From assembly GCA_018665385.1 (NCBI GenBank), contig JABJDN010000048.1:1-32717 (forward strand): a stretch of DNA of 32,717 nt, read 5' to 3'. The translations under genes and the position numbers were made by a program. Each line of letters starts with the position of its first letter. Position 1 is the stretch's first letter. Below the pieces are notes generated by a model that saw only the letters and a list, made by a program, of their open reading frames with translations, ran no database searches and was not told the origin of the DNA. Shown here piece by piece: positions 24,148 through 32,691 of this stretch. This DNA comes from Phycisphaerae bacterium (GTDB taxonomy: Bacteria > Planctomycetota > Phycisphaerae > Phycisphaerales > SM1A02).

Positions 24148-24837
24148 ATGCAAATCAAACTTACCTTTCATGGCCAATCATGTTTTCAACTCGATGACGG
24201 TACGAATAGTCTTTTGATAGACCCCTTCTTCACAGACAATCCCGTAGCGAAAATCTCTGCCTCTGCTGTTGAATGCACGCACATCGCGATCACCCACGGT
24301 CATTTCGATCATTTTGCAGATTGCGAAGCTATAGCAAAAGCGAACAATGCCACTGTATTCGCTGCCTACGAGATATGTGAGTACCTTGGTGAACAAGGAC
24401 ATGATATATGTGAACCAGGAAACCCTGGCGGACGAATAGAAGCTTCATTTGGAGCGATTTCATTCACCCAAGCATTTCACTCCTCTAGCTACAAAGGGCG
24501 ATACATGGGCATGCCCTGTGGACTTATGATTGAATTTGGGGGCGCTATGCTCTACCACGCTGGCGATACTTCGCTGTTCTCAGATATGGAACTTCTCGGG
24601 CAAATGTACCAACCCGACATTGCAATGTTTCCCATCGGTGACCGATTTACAATGGGGCCAGAAATGGCCTCTGCTGCTGCTGAAATGATTGGCGCTGGCA
24701 CTTCCATACCGATGCATTACAACACATGGCCACCCATCGAAGTTGACGTCGCTCGATTTGCTCCAAGAGACATGGACGTCATGGTGATGGAACCCGGAGA
24801 CAGTGTCGATTTAACACCTGAAGATTCAGCCGAATGA
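24148..24837 (+). CDS. Metallo-beta-lactamase-fold hydrolase, UPF0173 type
   Basis: This is a cytoplasmic metal-dependent hydrolase of unknown substrate. The 229-aa product matches the UPF0173 family in length and motifs: LTFHGQSCFQLDDG at the start, LLIDPFFTDNPV, the metal site HGHFDH (near residue 51), MGMPCGLMIEF, a second metal region YHAGDTSLFSDMELLG, PIGDRFTMGPEMA and PMHYNTWPPIE near the end. It overlaps the adenine deaminase gene by 4 nt (ATGA, 24834-24837), so the two are co-translated. The gene context suggests nucleotide or purine turnover, but relatives have not been tied to a clear reaction. No strong promoter or ribosome site is visible before the start. Confidence 0.9.
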   Translation: MQIKLTFHGQSCFQLDDGTNSLLIDPFFTDNPVAKISASAVECTHIAITHGHFDHFADCEAIAKANNATVFAAYEICEYLGEQGHDICEPGNPGGRIEASFGAISFTQAFHSSSYKGRYMGMPCGLMIEFGGAMLYHAGDTSLFSDMELLGQMYQPDIAMFPIGDRFTMGPEMASAAAEMIGAGTSIPMHYNTWPPIEVDVARFAPRDMDVMVMEPGDSVDLTPEDSAE

Positions 24838-26489
24838 CAACTGCAGACTTCATTCTCAGGGGTGGGCAAGTAATACATGTGCAATCACGCTCGATAGAGT
24901 GTGTTGATGTTTGCATTAAGGACGGAAAATTTATAGAAGGTGCTACAGATGCAAACGAAGTAATAGAACTTCATGGTTCGTTTGTAGCGCCGGGATTTAT
25001 CGATGCACACATGCATGTTGAATCCACAATGCTTCCACCTACTTCGTTTGCCACACTCGCCCTACCCCGCGGCACCACTTCGGCAATTTTTGACCCCCAC
25101 GAAATTGCAAATGTGCTGGGTATCACCGGAATACAACTCATCTTAGATGACGCCAAACATATCCCCTTCGATGCATTCTTCGCAGCGAGTTCTTGCGTAC
25201 CTGCATCACCGCTTGAAACAAGTGGAGCAACACTTTTAGCAGACGATTTAGAACCATTGTTTGAAGACGAAAGAGTAATTGCACTTGCAGAAATGATGAA
25301 TTACCCTGGGGTCATTCACGATGACCCAGAAGTACATAAAAAAATCAAAATGGGTTTACGCCACGGCAAAGTAGACGGACACTGTCCAGGTGTAACCGGT
25401 CAAGATTTACTGAAATATATTGCAGCGGGAATTTCGAGCGACCATGAAAGCACAACTGCCAAAGAAGCGCAAGAAAAACTTGACGCTGGAATGCAAATTT
25501 ATATTCGCGAAGGCAGTGCAGCAAAAAATTTAGAAGCACTGTTGCCCATCGTAACACCAGAAAATGCACACAAAATTTGTTTCTGCACTGACGATAGACA
25601 CCCTGCTGATTTAGTACGCGAAGGACATATCGACAATATCGTCCGCAAATCCATCGCCCTGGGGTTAGACCCCATCCTTGCAATCTGCATAGCGACAAAG
25701 CATGTTGCAGACCATTACGAACTTTCTTCAATTGGCGCGATTGAAGATGGCAAGTGGGCAAACTTTATTGTGTTCGACAATTTGCAAGCACCAAACCCAA
25801 AACAAACTTGGCATCACGGAAATCTTGTTGCCCAAGATGGAAAAACTATTACTCAATTTAAATCAGACACCGATTGGAGCATCGCTAAGAATAGCGTGCA
25901 TGTGCCGCCCACAATTACAATAAAATCCTTTGCTATCAATCCAACCAGCGAACTCATCCGAGTGATTGGTCTTATCCCAGGGCAACTATTTACTGAAGAA
26001 CTTCATCTTGCTATCACCGATGAAGACGTTCTTAAAATGGCTGTTATCGAACGCCATCACAACACAGGCAATATTGGGCTTGGATTCGTCAGAGGGTTTG
26101 CATTCAAGGGTGGTGCAATAGCTTCAACAGTAGGGCATGATGCGCACAACATCGCTGTTGTGGGTGATAACGATAAGGACATGTTCATCGCAATGCAAAC
26201 TCTACAGGCCACAGGAGGTGGCCAATGCGTTGTTGCAAATGGGAACGTTTTAGCGATACTGCCGTTACCCATTGCGGGCTTGATGTCAGATGCGCCACCT
26301 TCAGAAGTAATCAAACAACAATCACAAGTTCTAAAAGCCATTGCATCCCTTGGGTGCCCACTTGACGACCCATTTATGCCCCTCAGTTTTCTTCCACTAT
26401 CCGTCATCCCAAAGCTCAAACTCAGCGATTTAGGTCTTGTTGATGTTGATCTATTTGCTATTGTGCCACTTGAAGTATGCCCCACTTAA
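24834..26489 (+). CDS. ade: Adenine deaminase
   Basis: This is an amidohydrolase-family enzyme converting adenine to hypoxanthine and ammonia in purine salvage. The 551-aa product is a normal length for the bacterial Ade type. It shows the metal site PGFIDAHMHVEST (near residue 58), PRGTTSAIFDPHEIANVLG, AEMMNYPGVI, DGHCPGVTGQDLLKYIAAGISSDHEST, MQIYIREGSAAKNL, the CFCTDDRHPADLVREGHID aspartate region and the C-terminal domain ending in LPLPIAGLMSD. All match the family order. It overlaps the upstream hydrolase gene by 4 nt. The nucleoside-type transporter at 29500-30840 fits a purine salvage theme, but it lies on the other strand and is not co-transcribed. Confidence 0.94.
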   Translation: MTTADFILRGGQVIHVQSRSIECVDVCIKDGKFIEGATDANEVIELHGSFVAPGFIDAHMHVESTMLPPTSFATLALPRGTTSAIFDPHEIANVLGITGIQLILDDAKHIPFDAFFAASSCVPASPLETSGATLLADDLEPLFEDERVIALAEMMNYPGVIHDDPEVHKKIKMGLRHGKVDGHCPGVTGQDLLKYIAAGISSDHESTTAKEAQEKLDAGMQIYIREGSAAKNLEALLPIVTPENAHKICFCTDDRHPADLVREGHIDNIVRKSIALGLDPILAICIATKHVADHYELSSIGAIEDGKWANFIVFDNLQAPNPKQTWHHGNLVAQDGKTITQFKSDTDWSIAKNSVHVPPTITIKSFAINPTSELIRVIGLIPGQLFTEELHLAITDEDVLKMAVIERHHNTGNIGLGFVRGFAFKGGAIASTVGHDAHNIAVVGDNDKDMFIAMQTLQATGGGQCVVANGNVLAILPLPIAGLMSDAPPSEVIKQQSQVLKAIASLGCPLDDPFMPLSFLPLSVIPKLKLSDLGLVDVDLFAIVPLEVCPT

Positions 26490-26584
26490 AGTCTCATCTT
26501 CAACATGATTTTACACGCAAAAAATCACTAGCTCGCGTTGGTACTGTTGCCAATCTCTCTTGCAATTGGTACCGTTCTCTGTAG

Positions 26585-27466
26585 ATGGCTAAAAGAAACA
26601 AACTCCCCATGAAAATTGCACTTGTAAGTTGCGACGAATTGCCTGGTTGGGAAATTGACGACCAACCACTAATAAGTGCACTAGAAGCGAGGGGTGCAAC
26701 TGTGCACCGCCCATCTTGGACATCAGATGTTGACTGGAATCAATTTGACCTCTCTGTCATACGCACAACATGGGATTACCATTCAAGAAAAGATACATTT
26801 GTAGCGTGGTGCAAAACTGTTCCAAGACTTTTAAACGACGCGTCAATTGTTGAATGGAACACACACAAATCGTATTTGCGGGAACTCGAACAACACGGTG
26901 TTGCCATTGCTCCTACCGTCTGGATTGAAGCGGGCAAAAAAGTTTGCATACAGAAAAGCATGCAAACGCTTGGAATAACGAAGGGCTTTATAAAACCACA
27001 AGTGGGCGCCTGTGCTTCTGACACTCTTCGGTTTACTGGAGAAGAGTACCAAAAAGCCCAACGCTTCTTAGAGTCTAATAGTCACCAAGACATGATGGTA
27101 CAACCATATTTAGAAGCGGTAGAAACAGAAGGTGAACTCAGCGCTATTTTTATTGGCGATCAATTCACACATGGAGTTCAAAAAATTCCAGTCCCTGGAG
27201 ATTACCGTGTGCAAGATGATTTTGGAGCGAGCGATGTACCGTTCGAATTTTCTAACGATGAGATTCAAATGATGAAACAAGTTTTGCGTTTCGTACCGAA
27301 TCATGAAGCACTGCTCTATTCTCGGTTTGATTATCTTCGTGATGCGAATGGCGATTTACTCCTCAACGAGCTTGAATTAGTAGAGCCTTCGCTTTTCTTT
27401 AGACATTGTTCATATTCAGCTGTATTGCTTGCAGATGCCATCCTCAAAAGGGCTATGATGTCATGA
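26585..27466 (+). CDS. ATP-grasp domain protein, DcsG-like, substrate unknown
   Basis: ATP-grasp enzymes use ATP to join a carboxylate to an amine or thiol through an acyl-phosphate. The 293-aa product has an N-terminal part (KIALVSCDELP, DDQPLISALEARGATV, SVIRTTWDYHSRKDTF, RLLNDASIVEWNTHKSYL) typical of a family related to DcsG of cycloserine synthesis and to RimK/glutathione-synthetase folds. The ATP/metal region is FIKPQVG, MMVQPYLEAVETEGELSAIFIG, and the ending YSRFDYLRDANGDLLLNELELVEPSLFF, which carries the metal-binding acidic residues. No substrate can be named. The start at 26585 is uncertain: an in-frame ATG at 26609 (MKIALVSC) lies nearer the conserved part, and no ribosome site decides. 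The stop abuts the next start with no gap, so it is probably co-transcribed with the lipoprotein gene. Confidence 0.75.
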   Translation: MAKRNKLPMKIALVSCDELPGWEIDDQPLISALEARGATVHRPSWTSDVDWNQFDLSVIRTTWDYHSRKDTFVAWCKTVPRLLNDASIVEWNTHKSYLRELEQHGVAIAPTVWIEAGKKVCIQKSMQTLGITKGFIKPQVGACASDTLRFTGEEYQKAQRFLESNSHQDMMVQPYLEAVETEGELSAIFIGDQFTHGVQKIPVPGDYRVQDDFGASDVPFEFSNDEIQMMKQVLRFVPNHEALLYSRFDYLRDANGDLLLNELELVEPSLFFRHCSYSAVLLADAILKRAMMS

Positions 27467-28192
27467 ATGAAAAAAGTACTCTTACTTTTAATTGCCATCG
27501 TTTTCGTTGGCTGTAGTTCGGCTGACGAACAACCTGCTGCCCAAGCTAGAGAACTTACAGTGGATGGATATACATTTAAAATGATGCCAGTATCGTCTGG
27601 TAACGGCAATTTCTTGATTTCACGAACCGAAGTGCCTTGGGATGTGTATGACTCCTTCGTGCAGTTTATAAATAGTACAGAGAATCAATACGCGGTCGAT
27701 GCAGTCACAGGACCAACACCTGCATACGCAACAGTCGATCGTGGCTTTGGCAGAGGTGGCTATCCAGCAATCTCGATGTCAGCAAAGGCAGCAGACTCTT
27801 TTTGCAGTTGGTTATCATCAAAAACAGAAACCACTTTTACAATTCCTACAATTGAACAATGGAACTTAGCAAATGTAGGTGGTGGTGGCGCCTGGCATAA
27901 ATGGAATGCTGATAAAACTACGCATCCGATAGCAACAACTGAGCCGAACACGCTTGGTGTGTACGACATGCGAGGGAATGTTGGCGAATGGGTTTCCACT
28001 CCAGAAGGACCTAGAGTCATCGGTGGAAGTTTTAGAACACCAGCAGAAGAATTAGGCCCAAAATCACTTTTAACCAGAGATAAAAGTTGGAACACAACTG
28101 ACCCTCAATTACCTAGAAGCCCATGGTGGCTCGCAGATGCAGACTATGTCGGCTTGCGAGTTGTCATCAACGAAGGAAATAGCAATGAATGA
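27467..28192 (+). CDS. Lipoprotein with formylglycine-generating-enzyme-like (SUMF1) domain
   Basis: This 241-aa product has a lipoprotein signal (MKKVLLLLIAIVFVGCSS, lipobox VGC, C16) and a compact SUMF1-type fold: FLISRTEVPWDVYDSFVQFINS, YPAISMSAKAADSFCSWLSSK, FTIPTIEQWNLA, TLGVYDMRGNVGEWVS, RVIGGSF and YVGLRVV at the end. The family modifies sulfatases or, in many lipoproteins and kinases, serves as a structural domain. The two C-terminal cysteines that catalyse formylglycine formation are absent (YVGLRVV where active enzymes have a GFRC-type ending), so it is probably not a formylglycine-generating enzyme. It follows the ATP-grasp gene without a gap, and the next start overlaps its end by 8 nt. 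A role in the periplasm or envelope is inferred. Confidence 0.83.
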   Translation: MKKVLLLLIAIVFVGCSSADEQPAAQARELTVDGYTFKMMPVSSGNGNFLISRTEVPWDVYDSFVQFINSTENQYAVDAVTGPTPAYATVDRGFGRGGYPAISMSAKAADSFCSWLSSKTETTFTIPTIEQWNLANVGGGGAWHKWNADKTTHPIATTEPNTLGVYDMRGNVGEWVSTPEGPRVIGGSFRTPAEELGPKSLLTRDKSWNTTDPQLPRSPWWLADADYVGLRVVINEGNSNE

Positions 28193-29462
28193 AGTAACAC
28201 GAAGAGAATTTGTAAAAGCAGCAAGCGCAGTAACAGCTGTGGGCGCGACAACATTACCAGCGTGGGCGGTTCAAGAAAATAGAGACCCCATTAAGATTGG
28301 CTTCATCGGTTGCGGTGGGCGTGGAACAGGTGCTGCAAACCAAGCATTGAACGCAAACGAAAACGCAGTAATCTGGGCGATGGGCGATGCCTTTGAAGAC
28401 CGCCTAACAAGTAGTCAAAAAGCTCTTCTTGACGAGCAAGGCAGTCGAGCAGAAGTCCCAAAAGAACGCCAATTCGTTGGCTTCGATGCATACCAAAAAG
28501 TTATTGACTCTGGTGTTGATATGGTCATCCTTACAACTCCCCCTCACTTTAGACCCGCGCACATTGCTGCAGCAGTCAAAGCGAAGAAACATGTCTTCTG
28601 CGAAAAACCGATGGCTGTTGATGGAAGTGGTGTCCGCAGCGTTATGGAATCTACAAAACTTGCAAAGGAAAACGGTACGAACCTCATGTCTGGTTTCTGC
28701 TGGCGATACAACTTACCGATTCGCGCAGCATTCAAACAACTACATAACGGCGCAATCGGCGATGTACGTTCGTACTTCGCTACATACTATTCAGCTCCAC
28801 TATGGACAAAGCCTCGTAAAGAAAATTGGAGCGACGTTGAATGGCAAATGCGGAACTGGGTACACTTCGACTGGCTATCAGGCGATCACATTGTGGAACA
28901 AGCCTGCCACTCGGTTGACAAAATTAATTGGGCATTCCAAAACGAAACACCAATAAGCGCAACCGCAGTCGGCGGTCGTGAAATGCATGAAAGATTAGAA
29001 ACAGGAAACGTATTTGACCACTTTGGAGTTGTTTACGAATACTCAGATGGCAGACGAGCACACTTGCACTGCAGACAAATGCCATTTAGTTACAACGACA
29101 ATAACGATTACATAACCGGTGCAACAGGCACATGCACCATGAACGGTTGGTCAGGCGCTCCTACATTCACTGGTTCTTCTGACTTTACATACATTGGCCA
29201 ATCACCAAACATGTATCAGGTGGAGCACAACGAACTGCAAGAAGCTATTCGCGGTGATCGGCCCACTGTAAACGATGGCGATTTCATGGCGCAATCAACA
29301 ATGATGGCAATCATGGGACGCGAAGCTGCGTACACTGGCCAGAAAGTTTCATTCAACGATGCACTCAACGCAACAACAGTTCTTGGTCCAAAAGAATATG
29401 CGTTTGCAGATTTTGAACTTCCTGCAGTAGCGCAACCTGGTGCAACGAAACTGAATCGATAA
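28185..29462 (+). CDS. Tat-exported Gfo/Idh/MocA family oxidoreductase
   Basis: This is an NAD(P)-dependent oxidoreductase of the glucose-fructose oxidoreductase / inositol dehydrogenase / MocA family, predicted to work outside the cytoplasm. The N-terminus VTRREFVKAASAVTAVG is a twin-arginine signal (TRREF-VK). It is followed by the Rossmann motif IGFIGCGGRGTG, the VILTTPPHFRPAH region, the conserved CEKP motif (VFCEKPMAVD) and the catalytic-domain segment GDHIVEQACHSVDKINW. The protein has 425 aa. The ATG at 28185 was chosen over 28137 because GAAGGA lies 7 nt before it and the Tat signal begins at once. It overlaps the lipoprotein gene by 8 nt (ATGAATGA). Planctomycetes carry many such secreted enzymes, often acting on carbohydrates. 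The substrate here is unknown. A strong terminator follows. Confidence 0.92.
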   Translation: MNEVTRREFVKAASAVTAVGATTLPAWAVQENRDPIKIGFIGCGGRGTGAANQALNANENAVIWAMGDAFEDRLTSSQKALLDEQGSRAEVPKERQFVGFDAYQKVIDSGVDMVILTTPPHFRPAHIAAAVKAKKHVFCEKPMAVDGSGVRSVMESTKLAKENGTNLMSGFCWRYNLPIRAAFKQLHNGAIGDVRSYFATYYSAPLWTKPRKENWSDVEWQMRNWVHFDWLSGDHIVEQACHSVDKINWAFQNETPISATAVGGREMHERLETGNVFDHFGVVYEYSDGRRAHLHCRQMPFSYNDNNDYITGATGTCTMNGWSGAPTFTGSSDFTYIGQSPNMYQVEHNELQEAIRGDRPTVNDGDFMAQSTMMAIMGREAAYTGQKVSFNDALNATTVLGPKEYAFADFELPAVAQPGATKLNR

Positions 29463-29487
29463 GCTACTCTATTTCGAGCAAAAAACG

Positions 29488-29520
29488 AACAGGTGCTTTC
29501 TAAGCACCTGTTTTTGTTTT
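29488..29520. terminator. Bidirectional terminator between the oxidoreductase and MFS genes
   Basis: An 11-bp perfect stem, AACAGGTGCTT (29488-29498) with AAGCACCTGTT (29502-29512), has a 3-nt loop. T runs follow on the plus strand (29511-29515 and 29517-29520), and an A run precedes the stem (29480-29485, giving T residues on the minus strand), so it can end transcripts from both sides. The stop codon of the minus-strand MFS gene (29500-29502) lies at the loop. Confidence 0.92.
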
Positions 29521-30840
29521 GTTCGGATACAGAAACAAAAAGAGAACAAGGCAAATGACGGCGCCCCACATAGGCCAACCAAAGAGTTGCTCATACTGCA
29601 TTGTGCCATCTACTGTTGCAAGTCCAGCAACTTGGCCAGCAATCAAACTTCCAACAACGATTCCGATACCAATAATGACAAGGTTAAACAAGTTTTGACC
29701 ACTTGCTTTCACATCAGGTGTCATTTCTTCATCCACAACCATAAACGCTACAAAGATAAAGCAACCGAAGCAGAGGCCGTGAAGCAAAATGCCTGCGATT
29801 ACCATTCCTAATTGCGCGTCTGTTGAAGTGCCTACTACAGTACCAACAGTTGAGAATAAGAAGAAGCGAATCGCATATGCAGCAAGACCAATTGAAAGAA
29901 GTGCCTTGCGGCTGAATTTCACTGCCAGAATTGGCATGAATGCAAGGACTGCTATTTCAGACATTTGCCCCAATGTCATTAAACCCCCACCGCCAACACC
30001 AAAGATGCTGTTAAACCACGCTGCGAGACTATCGCCTGCACCTGCTTGTACTTGTTGTACAAACGGGGCAGTATGTACAAAATAAAACTGATGAATACAA
30101 CTTACAGGCACTGCTAAAAGGAACAGGGTAACAAGCGGCTGCATACGGATCTCTGAAATTGCTTTCTTCGTTGCGTTTGTTTTTTCTGTCTTATTAGGAG
30201 GTGTCGCTGGCAATGTAAAGCAATACAGACCCATGACAATTCCAAGAACTGCGCTCAGTTTAAATGCCATGACAATTCCAGCATTCTGTGTTGCGATTAC
30301 TGCAGTTTTTGCTTCAGCTAATGCTTCTCCAGTAAGAGCGGGATCAATTGCAGGCGTATAGGAATGCAATAGGAATTGCCCAATACCGATGCCAACTGCA
30401 ATCCATCCAACAGTTCCCCACAAACGTATTTTTCCAAAATCGCGGTCCCTATTAGGAAGATGATGGAATGAAAGTGAATTTGTAAGTGCAAGCGTGGGAG
30501 CGTAAATCAGTGAATAGATTAATGAGAACACCAGAAAGAGGGCATAACTATCCATCCATGAGAGTTGCCAAATTAAAATGCCACCAAGGATGTGGCAGAT
30601 ACCCAAAAACTTTTCTGTGTTGATATACCGGTCAGCAAGTTGTCCTGCGATAAATGGCCCAAGAATTGCGCCAATGCCACCAACCATAAAAATCTCGCCA
30701 ATTCGAGCACCTTCAAATCCTAGGTGGCCCGACAAATAGTTCCATAACAAAGGAAGCCAAGCTCCCCAAATTGCGTATTGCAAAAACATCATGACTGAAA
30801 GTCGTGGTAACAAGAACGCTGATTTAGTTTGGTTGTCCAT
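29500..30840 (-). CDS. MFS transporter, NupG-like nucleoside permease family
   Basis: This is a 12-helix-type transporter of 446 aa, likely importing nucleosides or a related compound by proton symport. Family landmarks are the N-terminal LPRLSVMMFLQYAIWGAWLP, GARIGEIFMVGGIGAILGPFIAGQLADRY (the helix 2-3 loop), ALTNSLSFHHLPNRDRDFGKIRLWGTVGWIA, PFVQQVQAG and the C-terminal helices VIIGIGIVVGSLIAGQVAGL and MWGAVICLVLFLFLYPN. The FGKIRLWGTVGWI segment is characteristic of the NupG/XapB type. The product ends NKTKTGA inside the stem of the shared terminator. It begins 39 nt after the stop of the DEAD-box helicase gene on the same strand, so it may share that promoter. The substrate was not determined from sequence. 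Confidence 0.87.
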   Translation of the reverse strand: MDNQTKSAFLLPRLSVMMFLQYAIWGAWLPLLWNYLSGHLGFEGARIGEIFMVGGIGAILGPFIAGQLADRYINTEKFLGICHILGGILIWQLSWMDSYALFLVFSLIYSLIYAPTLALTNSLSFHHLPNRDRDFGKIRLWGTVGWIAVGIGIGQFLLHSYTPAIDPALTGEALAEAKTAVIATQNAGIVMAFKLSAVLGIVMGLYCFTLPATPPNKTEKTNATKKAISEIRMQPLVTLFLLAVPVSCIHQFYFVHTAPFVQQVQAGAGDSLAAWFNSIFGVGGGGLMTLGQMSEIAVLAFMPILAVKFSRKALLSIGLAAYAIRFFLFSTVGTVVGTSTDAQLGMVIAGILLHGLCFGCFIFVAFMVVDEEMTPDVKASGQNLFNLVIIGIGIVVGSLIAGQVAGLATVDGTMQYEQLFGWPMWGAVICLVLFLFLYPNKTKTGA

Positions 30841-30879
30841 GATCCTATTGTAATCACAGACAGCTCTTCCCGTATAGCC

Positions 30880-32691
30880 TTACCGTGACTTATTAAAACT
30901 CCGCTTGCGATTACCACCCTTGCCTTTTGATTTCCCTTTTGAGAATTTAGGGCGCGAAGCAGTATTCTTGACAACAGAAATAGCTAACTTCTGTCCGCCA
31001 ACTGTAGTATTCTTTAAGTCATTGAAAATCTCTTTTGGCATTCCAAAAGGCAACTCAATGAAACTAAATTGGTCATGTAACTCTATACGTCCAATCTCTT
31101 TATCCGATAATCCAGCAACACTCGAAACAGCACCAACAATGTTCGCTGGCTTTGCTCCATGAGCCTTACCAACAGAAATGTGGTAGCGCTCCATACCTTG
31201 CGTCACTGGTTCGCTGCTCTTATTGCGATCTTTACGCTCACCACGTTCGCCCCGGTCGCCCCGGTCACGTCGTTCACGCTTCTCACCTCGATCTCGGCGG
31301 TCACCGCGATTACCACGATCACCACGGTCACCACGGTCAAATTGTTCGAATTTTACTTTTTCATCTGCTCGTAGAACGAGAGGCGAATCACCTTGCGCCA
31401 TAGTTGCAAGCGCGACAGCAATTTCAATTGCAGAAACATCGTGCTCGATTGCGTACGACTCTACTAGTTCGGCGAAAATTTTATTGTCTTCGCCATTGGC
31501 AAGAACATCTGTAATTTTTTGCTTGAATTTATCGACTCTGCGTTCATTCACATGCGCGTGACTTGGTAAATCCATCCGTTCGATTTTTTGACGTGTTGCT
31601 TTTTCAATGGAACGAAGCATACGCTTTTCACGTGGGGAGATGAATAGAATCGCATCTCCTTCTCTACCAGCCCTTGCAGTTCGGCCAATACGGTGAACAT
31701 ATGATTCTGTATCGTGCGGCACATCGTAGTTAATAACGTGACTAATTCGTGGAACATCAAGTCCCCGAGCAGCAACATCCGTTGCAATCAGTATGTCAAG
31801 TTTTGCAGATTTTAATTTGTTCACAGTAGTTTCACGTAAAGATTGAGGCATATCACCATTCAATGCTTCTGCTGCAAAACCTCGCGCTGCGAGTTTATCC
31901 GCAAGCGCAGTGGTCATCATTTTTGTTCTTGCAAAAATGATTATGCCATCTGTATCTTCAACTTCAAGAATACGCGTCAGGGCATCGAGTTTGTGCATGC
32001 CACTTACCATCCAGTAACGCTGGCGCACAGTTGAAACTGTTGCGCTTTTGTCTTGAATTTGAATAACAGCAGGATCTTTCAAATATTGTTTCGCAATTTT
32101 TGCTATTTGCTTTGGCATAGTTGCAGAGAACAACGCAGTTTGATGTTCGGTCGGAATTTGTTCTAGTACCCATTCCACGTCGTCAATGAAACCCATGCGA
32201 AGCATTTCGTCAGCTTCGTCAAGCACAAGGCATTGCAAGTTATCTAAATTGATACTACCTTTACGCATGTGGTCCATAACGCGACCCGGGGTTCCAACAA
32301 CTACATGTACGCCTCTGTCGAGAGCTCTAAACTGGACACGGTAATCTTGACCGCCGTAAATTGGAACAATATGAAAACCATTCATTTTCCCAGCGTATTT
32401 TTGAAACGCTTCAGAAACCTGAATAGCCAATTCGCGTGTAGGTGCAAGCACAAGAATTTGAGGACTTCGCTTCTTCAAATCAATATTTGAAAGCAACGGA
32501 AGTGCAAAAGCAGCTGTCTTGCCAGATCCTGTTTGTGCCTGTCCAAGAATATCCCTACCCTCAAGAAGTGGAGGTATGGCTTCCGCTTGAATTGGTGAAG
32601 GTGATTCATACCCTAGCTCGGTTACTGTTTGAAGTAACGCGTTATCAAGCCCAAATGAATCGAAAGTAATAGTTTGTGTATCTGATGACAT
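30880..32691 (-). CDS. deaD: DEAD-box RNA helicase, DeaD/CsdA-like, with RGD-rich linker and RNA-binding tail
   Basis: This is an ATP-dependent RNA helicase for ribosome assembly and cold-linked RNA unfolding. The 603-aa product has the Q motif (FDSFGLDNALLQ, PSPIQAEAIPPLL), Walker A AQTGSGKT (near 53-60), PTRELA, DEADEML, SAT, and the second RecA domain with IIFARTK, TDVAARGLDVPRISHVINYD and HRIGRTARAG. A roughly 45-residue linker (about 455-500) is made of RGD, RGE and RDR units. It is followed by a DbpA/CsdA-type RNA-binding domain (YHISVGKAHGAKPANIVGAVSSVAGL, IELHDQFSFIELP) and a basic tail of lysine, glycine and arginine. AAAGG about 9 nt before the ATG supports this start. Its promoter lies off the right end of the window. 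Confidence 0.95.
   Translation of the reverse strand: MSSDTQTITFDSFGLDNALLQTVTELGYESPSPIQAEAIPPLLEGRDILGQAQTGSGKTAAFALPLLSNIDLKKRSPQILVLAPTRELAIQVSEAFQKYAGKMNGFHIVPIYGGQDYRVQFRALDRGVHVVVGTPGRVMDHMRKGSINLDNLQCLVLDEADEMLRMGFIDDVEWVLEQIPTEHQTALFSATMPKQIAKIAKQYLKDPAVIQIQDKSATVSTVRQRYWMVSGMHKLDALTRILEVEDTDGIIIFARTKMMTTALADKLAARGFAAEALNGDMPQSLRETTVNKLKSAKLDILIATDVAARGLDVPRISHVINYDVPHDTESYVHRIGRTARAGREGDAILFISPREKRMLRSIEKATRQKIERMDLPSHAHVNERRVDKFKQKITDVLANGEDNKIFAELVESYAIEHDVSAIEIAVALATMAQGDSPLVLRADEKVKFEQFDRGDRGDRGNRGDRRDRGEKRERRDRGDRGERGERKDRNKSSEPVTQGMERYHISVGKAHGAKPANIVGAVSSVAGLSDKEIGRIELHDQFSFIELPFGMPKEIFNDLKNTTVGGQKLAISVVKNTASRPKFSKGKSKGKGGNRKRSFNKSR

Noticed and set aside
26538..26576. Direct repeat TTGGTACYGTT, 28 bp apart, before the ATP-grasp gene
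   Set aside because: Only two imperfect copies of 11 bases are present, with no link to promoter elements. This is too weak to call a site.
31223..31561. Arginine/serine-rich reading frame opposite the helicase linker
   Set aside because: Its RSPRSP repeat is simply the complement of the RGD-coding repeat in the helicase gene.
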